Assembly: GCA_037951165.1 (NCBI GenBank)
Contig: JBBDHG010000126.1
Span: forward strand, 2,648,001-2,712,000
Source: Lophius americanus
Taxonomy: Eukaryota > Chordata > Actinopteri > Lophiiformes > Lophiidae
Direction of reading: 5' to 3'
Length of the DNA: 64,000 nucleotides
Of this stretch, positions 33,841-43,100 are shown one piece after another. A program made the position numbers and the translations under genes. The notes beneath the pieces are model-generated. The model searched no databases. It was not told the DNA's origin and saw only the letters and a list, made by a program, of their open reading frames with translations. Position 1 is the stretch's first letter, and every line of letters begins with the position of its first letter.

Positions 33841-35093
33841 ATATTTTTCAATGTTTTATGTCTATATTTTCATGTTTTTGTTTCAACATTTTAATCAGTT
33901 TTGTAGTATTTATTATTTACGGTTTTATTTTTGGTACGGCCTCCAGTGTTCTCTCAGTGAAATTTGGAATATTTTTGATAGCATTTCCTCAGTGTAGTTT
34001 CTGCTTTTACAGTTATTAAGGTCTAAAGATAGCTTTAGAACAGTTAAGCTCATTTAACTGTCAGAAAAAAAGGTTCATATGTCACCTCCGACTAAAAATG
34101 GACAATTTGAGTCCTGTTCGACCCTGGATATGTATTCATCGTTTATGAATACACATTCATAAACAATTTGTATTCATTGTTTATGTGATTCAGCTTGACA
34201 GCCGCTCTGGAGAAAGCCAACAACATCTCATCTTCCTCCTGCTCCTCTCCTCTCACCTGTTCCCCATCTCTCAACCATGGTCATCTTATCAACCACGGGC
34301 GGCTACTGAGCAGGTAGACCCACCCTCTTAGCCTGATAGCCACCTGAATGATCCCATAGAAGATGCTGTGCAGGAACAAGAGTATATGCTTTGTGAGGTT
34401 TACACAGAGCAGTTGGCCGATTTTAATAATTTTTTGCCACATATTGTCATCATGTGCAGTCTATCCTGCTTGCTCCCATGTGTATCTGATGTCACTCTTA
34501 ACTGATGTAATAAAACTGTAAATATATCCAGCTAAAGAGTGGCCAGTTGCCAAGAAGTCTGTCAGTCGACAAGGTAACTGCTTGTAAACAAGGTTTCTCG
34601 TCAGCTCTCACGTCAAGCTGACGAGAAACAAAGAAAACAGGTCAGTGAGAGTGAAATAGGGATGGATTGCTGCATCGTGTGCCGAATATTAAAGATTTTG
34701 GATGCGGCACACATGACCCAAACTGCTCAAACTAATATTTATGATTTTATTCTGACAACCTATAGTTGAACCGTGGGTATTTATAATGATTCGGGGGAAT
34801 TCTGACCATTATCATGTTTTTAGAGTCCTGCCCATGCTAAAACAGATTAATAAAGATATAATGTATTATAATAATAATAGTAATAATAATAATCAACTAA
34901 TAGATAATAAATAATAATAATTGGCTTTTCAGGTCTTTTATGAATGAGTTTCAACAAGATTAGCTTTGAAAAAATATGCTCTAAGGCAAATAAGATTCTA
35001 TCGTGTTAAGATTTACACGGATATAAACTTGTATGCTTTGTAAAACTTTATCATTTTTCTCCACCATTCCCTAAATATGCCAAAAGATTACAG
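33841..35093. other. Unassigned stretch
   Basis: Contains an AATAAT-rich tract at 34860-34925, possibly the remnant of an L2-type tail. Nothing else recognised. Confidence 0.45.
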
Positions 35094-35230
35094 AGCAGAA
35101 GCAGCAGCAAGTCCACCAGAGCAGCAGCAGCAGCAGCAGGTCCGCCAGACTTGCAGCAGGTCCACCAGAGAAGAAGCAGATCCACTAGTAGATCCACAAA
35201 AGCAGCAGTAGATCCCTGAGAACAGCAGAC
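35094..35230. repeat. CAG-rich minisatellite
   Basis: AGCAGCAGCAGCAGCAGCAG core embedded in degenerate repeats of a GCAGGTCCACCAGAG-like unit, ending near 35225. Confidence 0.75.
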
Positions 35231-36120
35231 CTAGGTCCAAAGCTTACATGTAAGACAACATATTATGTTTTACGTCAACAGCTATTTTGTTCCAAATTTT
35301 GCAAAAATGCAGCAGCACAGAAGAACTGAGGAGCACCTGATGGGAGTTGGTTCTGCTGGTGAGAGATCACTCGAGGCTGTTAGGTTTCACACTGCGAACT
35401 GTAATGAGCAAAACTAAGAATCAGGAAGAGTTTCAGGTAGTTTATCGAAAAACTGCGGCTAAACTTCTGGAACTCCAAGATCAGGGCAAGAGGCAGTACT
35501 TAGACAGCAGGGAGGGCTGGATACTTTGAGACGTTTAATAAACTTTCTTTTCTCTATCAACAAAACAAAATACAAAAAATACTGACTAGAGATCGTCCAT
35601 GAGGTTGACAGATGGTACGCCGCCTCTTCCCACCAGACTCTGCTTCTTATATCTGATTTCTTTTTATATTCTTCTCCCTTGTGGTTAAATTTCCATGATG
35701 GAGGTTAAAATCACAGATATGACTTGAGCATTCTGACCCAACATTAAACGTTTACATATGATGAAGCACTTCTTTGAACTGGAGAAACTTTAACTCTGCT
35801 ACTTGGAACATAACAGCGTCAGATCAGAATCGTCTGAATAAAGAATAACATGTCAGTCAAACTTTGAGCTGTTATGACTTTGGGGGGCAGACAGATGAAT
35901 TATTTTGACATCCTACTGTACATGAGCGGTAACCCAGGATCTGATAATCTGTGCGGATCAGGCCAGAACTCTGCAGACCCATCTGGGCAAGGTTAGAGGG
36001 CTTTGGTCCACTTTTAATTTACTGCAAATGAGGTGAAAATTGAAACCCAGAGAGGGCATCAAGCTGGGGAGGGGAAGGTTATGTTATAGTCAGTGCATCT
36101 ATATATATGCACTATATACA
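35231..36120. other. Unassigned stretch
   Basis: A 60-codon frame at 35347-35529 is followed by AATAAA at 35537-35542. No domain is recognised and there is no other gene evidence. Confidence 0.4.
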
Positions 36121-36156
36121 TATAGACATACATACATACATACGTACGTACATACA

Positions 36157-36187
<31 letters not shown>

Positions 36188-36190
36188 GCG
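36121..36190. repeat. (CATA)n microsatellite
   Basis: Tetranucleotide CATA repeat with a short ACGT-containing interruption near 36142-36150. The YVCM-repeat frames on both strands are its translation. Confidence 0.95.
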
Positions 36191-36479
36191 TCATGGAGAC
36201 ACAGCTTTTCTGACTTACAGGACTCTGCCTGGGTGTGTATTTGTGGTGTGTGTGTGTGTCTGAGAGAGAGAGAGTGTGAAACACACAGCTTGAGGTAATG
36301 AAAGACATATGATCAAGGTGACGCAAGCCCTTTCTCTAATAATACAGTTTGTTCTTGACACCTACTGAGCTGACACACTGAACAGCCTGTTCTGAACAAA
36401 CGGTCATTGTGTTGTTGTGTGTTGCGACTTTAATTAGAAAGTTAGCTCAACCAGCCACCATGGGCTAATATTAGTACAT

Positions 36480-36720
36480 AGCAAATTCTGTCCTTTGGAA
36501 TAAACTTTCTGGGAGTTCAGATCAACTCTTTTTGAGTGTACGTGTGAGTCTACCATGTACACTCTAGTACAGAGTTAAAGTAAGTCTTTTCTGGGAGTTG
36601 ATATTTTGACACCTTTCAAGTGGAGTTAAACTGACCATTATTGTGAGTTTATCTTACTCTCCTTGGGAGTAATATTTAACTCCATCTTGACTTAATTTCT
36701 ATAATAACACTTCCACAGTG
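36480..36720. repeat. GGGAGTT/AACTC-rich dispersed repeat
   Basis: TGGGAGTT or a variant occurs at about 36510, 36593 and 36663, with interspersed GAGTTAAA and TTTAACTCC. This pattern is familiar from a teleost noncoding repeat. Its boundaries and class are not resolved. Confidence 0.45.
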
Positions 36721-37299
36721 CTAATCGTCAATGCTACTATAGTCAATTATATTATAAAGTACTTTTTTTGCTTAACACGCAAAAATCAGCAATGTCTAAT
36801 TTATGACAAAGACAACAAAATTCAACATTTTGATTAAATCAAATGCATTCCTTTTATTGCAGACAGTCACAGTGTCTAGTATTCCATGCTGTATGGATAC
36901 TTGCAATAACTGTGATAAATTACATTTTAATAAATTATTTTTTAAATACTGTTAAGGTTTTCACGTACAATATAATGTATGTTATCATTTATGTCAAAAA
37001 AATATTTATACTGTTTCTGTCAGTGTCAGGATACAAATATCTCACATCTATACAACAAAATAAGCAAGACATTTTACACACATAACTTACTTAATCACCT
37101 TAGAATCATGAGTGTTCTGGAGAGACATCCTCTTCCATCTCTATATTCCTCTCATGGGTCACTTTATGTGCTGAACTTTGGATTTTTATGCTTCAGTTCA
37201 TCAAAAGATTCTCATCCCACAAACTTCATTAACAAAATTTTTCTGGTTGTGATGGTCGGAGAAGAGGGTGTCCAGCTATTACTGTGACAATGACATGTT
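36721..37299. other. Unassigned stretch
   Basis: AT-rich, with overlapping 80- and 102-codon plus-strand frames (36843-37287) and no recognised domains. Confidence 0.45.
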
Positions 37300-37400
37300 G
37301 TAGAGTTTAGTAGCAGTGGGTAAAAAAGACTGAATGTGTTTTTGAGCAGAACAACGGGGAATCAATAGTTTGTCAGTGATTATGCTAATCTAGTCGGATC
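37300..37400 (-). repeat. LINE-type antisense scrap
   Basis: TGTTGTAGAGTTTAGTAGCA followed by GTGGGTAAAAAAGACTGAAT resembles antisense LINE sequence common in fish, related to the interior of 208-430. Weak. Confidence 0.35.
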
Positions 37401-37424
37401 AACGGTTGGGAAATGAAGGGAGCA

Positions 37425-37505
37425 AATGCTTTTGGAGGTAAACCTCCCCTAGTGTCAGAAATATACAACTGACCTTTCTCAAAACAATCCAGTTTTTCCT
37501 CTTAG
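37425..37505 (-). repeat. Element A copy 5, partial
   Basis: GCTTTTGGAGGTAAACCTCC, CCTAGTGTCAGAAATATACA and ACTGACCTTTCTCAAAACAA, which is the minus orientation of the unit's first half. Confidence 0.7.
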
Positions 37506-38219
37506 TAGGAATTTGAATTATTATATAGATAATGATTTAATATGTTGTAATAATTGCTGTTGTGGCTTTTATAGTTGTTCAAACCGTTTGGTCTTTTGTA
37601 GTTTGTAGACTTATTTACACTCACACTGAGAGAAGATCCAAAATCCCAGAGAAACCATGAGGTGGGTACATGTTGTAGCAGTGTTCAATCTTTGTACCAA
37701 GCACTGGCTGACTATATCCAGAGAATTACTGCCCTTTAAAGTTACACAATTTTCATAATGATGTGTGTTCGACCATTAATCTCAAGTTGGGTCCTTATCA
37801 TCCCACTGGCGTCAGTTAAATCCAGAGGGAACTTTGATCAAGCAAAGATTGATAGTCAGAGACTGGAAACCAGACAAGTCTTCTCTTTGTGCTAGGTACG
37901 AGCTTGGACTCTAATAAAGACAGTATTTTGTACTGTCTGACACGGTAAATTTATCTTGACCATACTCGTACTTTGACCTCTGAAAAACTCTCTTTCAGGG
38001 CTCCTTAGTTTTCTTTAACCACACAGTTTGTTGTAGAAATATTAATTTAATTGGTTTGTTTGTCCTTGATGGAGGCATTCTCTCCACTGAGTCCTGCTTT
38101 TATTGTTACTTTAAGACCTGAGACACTCATCAGGTGAATAAAAAATAATAAATAAAGACATCTGAAAATGGCATATCACCCTGACATGTCCCAAAAATGT
38201 GTTCAATAAACTAGGCCTA
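37506..38219. other. Unassigned stretch
   Basis: No repeat family or coding signal recognised. Confidence 0.45.
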
Positions 38220-38343
38220 CACTGTTATCCCCAACAGTGAGGGTATATCCCCGAAAGAACCAATCCCCTGTTTTGTACAAGCAGGGGATTGGGTCTGACT
38301 GAACAACTCAAATTAAATGTGAAGTTATCTCTCTTAAACAGTG
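38220..38343. mobile_element. Candidate 124-bp MITE
   Basis: CACTGTT at 38220-38226 and AACAGTG at 38337-38343 form short terminal inverted repeats, each flanked by TA, as expected for Tc1/mariner-type target duplication. Inside there is a perfect 11-bp hairpin (CCAATCCCCTG, 38260-38270, with CAGGGGATTGG, 38282-38292). The TIR is short, so chance is possible. Confidence 0.4.
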
Positions 38344-38384
38344 TATGCAAAAGAAATGTCCCCTAATAAGTAAAATATCGATTA

Positions 38385-38800
38385 TCAGACTAAAATATGA
38401 TATATGCAAGATACATCACCTCGAGCCAAATTTGGACTAAATTGGACCAAGGCTTTGGAAGTTAGGTCGGAAAAAAATCTTTCGTGAAAAAGCTCCCTCT
38501 AGTGACTAAAATTGAACTATTAGAAAAAAATATGGTACATAAAAGATACATCACCCCTTATGCAGCAAATATGGACTAAATCGGTTTAACAGTTAGGATG
38601 TTATGCCCGAAAAAATGAAAATTATATTTTTTAATCCAAAAAAAGATCATTCTGGCAAGTCAGATATGAACTATTTGAGTAGACTACAAAAATATTTAAG
38701 ATAGATCTTCTCAAGTTGATTCATGTAAACCAAATTTGGACTAGGTTAGACCAATTGTTGTGAAATGTTTGCCAAAAACCTTTGAAGATACAGCTCATGT
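38385..38800 (-). repeat. Element A copy 6, left part, tandem subunits
   Basis: Minus orientation. The AAATTTGGACTA-type core recurs at about 38430, 38570 and 38734 (spacings near 140 and 164 bp), each followed by a TTAGG- or GAAATG-type joint and partly by AGCTCCCTCTAGTGAC. The copy breaks at about 38792 (ACAGCTC), where a TAGTATAG-rich tract and then a SINE begin, and resumes at 39150. Confidence 0.75.
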
Positions 38801-38835
38801 ATAGTATAGTATATAGTATAAATAGTATAGTATAG

Positions 38836-39145
38836 TGTGAGTGACGGTTTCTCAGTTGGTAGAGCGGTTGTCCACTTATCTGAAGGTCGGCCACTGCAGT
38901 CTACATGTCCAAGTGTCCTTGAGGAAGATACTGAACCCCAAGTTGCTCCCAATGGCTGTTCCATTGGTGTGTGAATGACGGCTTGATGGTTACTGCTTCT
39001 GATGAGCATGTGGCGCCTTGCATGGCAGCCTCTATCATCACTGTATGAATGTTTGAATGAATGGGTGAATGCTGACTCGTGTTGTAAAAGTGCTTTGAGT
39101 AGTCAAGCAGACTAGAAAAGCGCCATATAAGTACAGTCCATCTAG
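38836..39145 (+). mobile_element. tRNA-derived SINE (V-SINE/Mermaid-like), nested
   Basis: Same family as 23160-23450. The A box is TTTCTCAGTTGGTAGAGC, then CCACTTATCTGAAGGTCGG runs straight into CCACTGCAGT, so the B box is deleted (about 13 bp). The body keeps GTCCTTGAGGAAGATACTGA, which the other copy lacks. The 3' domain is TGCTGACTCGTGTTGTAAAA, with tail AGAAAAGCGCCATATAAGTA. It interrupts Element A copy 6. Confidence 0.9.
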
Positions 39146-39149
39146 CATT

Positions 39150-39235
39150 TACAGCCAGAAATATACAACCGACCTTTTCCAAAACCAATCCAGTTATTCT
39201 TCGCAAGGTTTATGAAGGTATAAAATTTGAAAATG
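39150..39235 (-). repeat. Element A copy 6, right part
   Basis: AGCCAGAAATATACAACCGA, CCTTTTCCAAAACCAATCCA and GTTATTCTTCG resume the minus-strand unit at the position where 38385-38800 stops. Confidence 0.75.
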
Positions 39236-39339
39236 ATCCTTGATATAGTTTTTGAGCATTTACACGACCAATCTGCATCCCAAGCAGCAGATCTAAACAT
39301 GATCCTAAGACCCTCCGTTTCCTATAAATATGCATACTA

Positions 39340-39475
39340 GCGAGAGAGAGAAGCTCATGGGAAATCCACAAGGATTCTAAACTTATATTAGCATTCTTGG
39401 AGATTCTGGGGACGACAAAAAACCAAGCATCCTGGGAGTGTGTATTGCTCTGGTTGAATCATACATTTTGAGCCC
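39340..39475 (-). repeat. Dispersed teleost repeat, decayed copy
   Basis: GAAGCTCATGGGAAATCCAC, TTGGAGATTCTGGGGACGAC and AAGCATCCTGGGAGTGTGTA match the 27240-27640 repeat with internal deletions. Confidence 0.6.
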
Positions 39476-40794
39476 ATAGGCCTGCTTACAGCCTTCTGCT
39501 CATTGATTTTGATTCTTTGCTTGGACTTGATCAGCGTAGCTCTTATAGACAGGTCACGTCATATTGTGTGGTGTTGGCCTGCTCTATCTAGTTTCCAGCC
39601 GTCCTGTAAGCTTGAAATTTAAGATTAATTTCCTGAACTGTAGTTTCACTGCCTACCTGCTCCATAAGTCATACCCAGTTTTTATAATGACTTGTAAAAA
39701 CTATTGCTGTTGGATTTCTTTCATCTCCACATCCTCCGGTCCCCTGCTAATGACGAATATACATCATTTAATCTGGGCATAGAAACTCATGAGCTGTGAG
39801 CGGTAGGACAAACATAAATCCACTCATCTTTTCTGTATTTTTTAAACACAGCATCTCTCTGGGTTTTTCACTTCATGTGGACGGCTGCCAGCCAGTACTA
39901 CAGTCTCGCTGATGCATTGATGTGTCAACAGCATTATCTCCTTCATCAGTGTGGTTCAATGCTGCACCATCGATGTTCGGTGAGGAGATGGAAAGATTCC
40001 AGTCAGACCCATTCAAATCTTGCCAAGTGCACTGACAGTTTAACATCAATGGGAATGATTCAGCAGAGTCCTTATTGGAAGAAAAGTGGTGTTCTCTTCC
40101 AACTTTGTTCCACATGGCATAAGACCAGCTCACCAGTCCTAAACTCTTTTTTTCTCCCTTTTTGATCGTTTTTTCATACCTGCTGTTTAGGATGTTTTCA
40201 GACCTAAGATGTCCCTGTCTTCGAAAGTGTTGAATTTGTCGGGTTATTTTATTCAGACACAAGTGAAACAGTCAAGGCAGTTCAGCGGTTCAGTTTGACT
40301 AATCCTTGACATTGAGGGCATGGGTATAATACAATGAACCTGGCTTTCAAATCCAAAATTCAGGAAATCTGTGAATCCAGTTACCAGTGGAAGAAAACTA
40401 CTCTGTCCTGGGTGACATCATCATTTAGTCTTTCACCCAATTGTCCATAATTCATGTTTAACCTGTTCTATAGAAATAAATCAGGCTGTATCTCCTTCCA
40501 ATCTCCTCACCTGTCAAACCAAATTGGTGTTGACTGTTTAACCCCTGAAGCTTTCAGAAGCTTACATTCCCTCCGTCAATGAACACATCAAGTGTAGCCT
40601 TCACACTGGAACACAACAAATTCTTCATGCGGTGCCTTAAGTCAATGCAAAGCTGTAAATGGAAGCTAATTAGCAATGTCTTTAGTGAGTGACACATATT
40701 GCACATAGCAAATTATGATGCTAATTATAACCACAAAAAGTAAGGGATCTTGTGGAATCTTTGTTGCTCCCATGTTCACGTCAACTACCGCAGA
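39476..40794. other. Unassigned stretch
   Basis: Overlapping 129-codon (minus, 39873-40262) and 96-codon (plus) frames show no recognised domain. No repeat family recognised. Confidence 0.45.
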
Positions 40795-41665
40795 TCCTTC
40801 GTGTGAACGCGATAACTCAAAATCTATATCATGGATAATTCTTTAATTTTATACTCACATACACTTTAGTATGAGGAACTGGGATGATTTTGAGACAGTT
40901 CATTTACGAATTTCCAACACCAGTGGGAGCTTAATTTCCAAATGTTTATGGCCATAATATCTCACCGTTGGTGTGATTTAGTCCAAATTTGCTGCATTTG
41001 AATCAAATTGAGGAGATCTGTCTTGTGAACTTTGTGTTTTGTTTCAATAATTCATATTTTATTTTTTACAACAAAAAAAGTTTTTGGACATAACCTCCTA
41101 CTGATCTGGATTGAAGAAGTATAAATTGGTACATATGAATTGACTCAAGGAAATCAATCTTGTGAATATTCTATTTTATTCAGGAGCATTTTTTGTAGAT
41201 AACTCTACAGAACATAACTATATTATGGATAATTTTTCAAATTTCATACCTATATAGACGTTACGGCAGGGATAGTTTTTGGGAGAGATCGGTTGTATAT
41301 TTCTGACGCAAGAGTAGCTTTATCCCTAAAAGTCTTTGGGCCATGAATTTTTAAGCATTGCTCCGATAAATGTGGTACATATGAATTGACACAAGGAGAT
41401 CTATCTAATTTATATAATATTTTACAATTTCTCAACCATTCATCAGATTTAGTCCAAATTTGATGCATATGAACCCGCTCAACAAGATCTATCTTGTATA
41501 TATCATATTATCTCAATAAGATCATAATTCACTCCATTGGGGGAGGTTTTTTATGAAAAAAAACGTTGGATTTCAATCAAGGGATTGCTTTTACAAAGCA
41601 AGGGTTTGGGGACTTTTCGTGGCTGTACTCTGGCCCTTGGGGATGACAGCATAGGCCAGGTTTCA
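40795..41665 (+). repeat. Element A copy 7, longest, reiterated
   Basis: The fullest copy. A first unit (40800-41070) has CATACACTTTAGTATGAGGA, TTTTGAGACAGTTCATTTAC, CAGTGGGAGCTTAATTTCC, TTTAGTCCAAATTTGCTGCA and TTGAGGAGATCTGTCTTGTG. Partial units follow at 41110-41180, 41220-41400 and 41430-41545 (TTTCTCAACCATTCATCAGA, then TTTAGTCCAAATTTGATGCA). The right end runs through GTTGGATTTCAATCAAGGGA to CCCTTGGGGATGACAGCATA, shared with copy 2 and in part with copy 8. Confidence 0.8.
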
Positions 41666-42939
41666 CATTATTCAGTAATTCGGGCAATTTTGGAAATGAC
41701 AAGAATTTGCATCTAGATTGCTAGATAAGTTCATGATCATTAGTCCTACAAAGAAACAATTGTCTCTACTTTGGTAGACTACTTTGGTCGTGAAATACGT
41801 TGGTGTGAAATAAAGAGAGGAAAGCAACAAAAGTAAGAAGTGTACTGAACACTATTGGTAATTTTTGGTCACATATTTAAGACATCTATAGTTTTTCAGA
41901 CTTGTTACATTACAGTAAGGGAAAAAACAGAAAGACAGTCTTTCATATATTTAACCTCTTCCGCTAAACCTCATATCAGTAGCTCCACAACTATAAGGTG
42001 TTTTTTTCTTAAACTTGATGCACCTTTCATCTTTGATGTAAACATGTTTGGGCTTCATTTCTTGCAAGCTAGCTGCTATGGAAATAAAATGGTTTGTTAT
42101 TCTGCATGCCAAGGAAACAGTTTATTAGGACAACACGCGGATTGAAGAGGCAACTACTTCTAAAAGTGAAGACATACATCTTTGAAAAATGCAACAGGAG
42201 AATGCTGTTAATTCAAACTATGCAGTCAAGCACAACTTGAATTTGAAAGGCATATGAGCAGGATGTCATGGTTTCTGATGTAAGATGAGTAAAATAGTGG
42301 GAGGACTGACACGCACCGTGCATCATCCCTCGCTCCCGACCGAGCTGTCTCCCTCATCATGCTCAACTGATCTCACCTTTTCAATCTCCTCTCCTCTTAA
42401 GATATAAAATCCTGGGAGGCTGACAGTTGCAGATGAGTTACGGTATGAGTGTGTGCAAGTGAGTGATAAAGTGGGTGTGTGAGTCACAAGAAATAGACTT
42501 TGGTAAAGGGAGACAGCTTGCAGCAACAAATGGTTGTTTTTCAGCTGGAAACAAAGCTTGTCTCCTGACAAGTCAACTCTTTATGTGTTGGAAGGGTCAA
42601 TTTTAACAGAGAGGGCAGTGGGCTGCTCACATACGTTCAGAAATTCATGAAATTAGCGTGAGGTAATAGGTGATATTAACAGTGAAGGTAAAGCTCTGGA
42701 GCCTATCTCTCAGGTTAATGAGCTATCACATATGCAAAGTAAGATGTCATCACCAGTCCCATGCGCTACTGTCACTATTAATTCAGTGTGCTAAAAAGTG
42801 TGACTAATACACTTCCTAATGCTGGAAGTGAAGTTGATTGACAGTTTGCCCAGAAATTGATAATTACTTAGTCATAATATTAAAAAAAAAAGTTAAAATA
42901 AAACTTGTTTTCGGTAGAGTGGGAAGTTGAGGTCAGTAA
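41666..42939. other. Unassigned stretch
   Basis: A 96-codon plus-strand frame at 41855-42145 has no recognised domain. No repeat family recognised. Confidence 0.45.
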
Positions 42940-43100
42940 TCTCACAGCCTAAGGAAAGAAGCTGCTCTGTAGTCTGGTTTGACGGCAGCGGTTAAGTGTG
43001 TTTTGCCTCCCAGTAAGGGTGAGCAGGCAGTGGCTCTTGTCTTTTACTATCCTTCAAACTGTAGATAGTCACCTCGCCTCACACAGATCAATGATGATCT
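42940..43100 (-). repeat. LINE-type antisense fragment
   Basis: ACAGCCTAAGGAAAGAAGCT, GCTCTGTAGTCTGGTTTGAC and GAGCAGGCAGTGGCTCTTGT resemble the antisense of a conserved C-terminal region of fish LINE proteins (an FFP-A-L type block). Decayed; clade unresolved. Confidence 0.5.

Noticed and set aside
34858..34925. L2 3' end
   Set aside because: Only the TAA-rich microsatellite is visible. The diagnostic AAGTGCTTTATAAAT part is missing, so it was left as simple sequence.
36121..36190. Histidine/tyrosine-repeat protein from frames at 36099-36326
   Set aside because: Translation of a CATA microsatellite.
39873..40262. 129- and 96-codon overlapping frames as a gene pair
   Set aside because: Antisense overlap and no recognisable domain in either.
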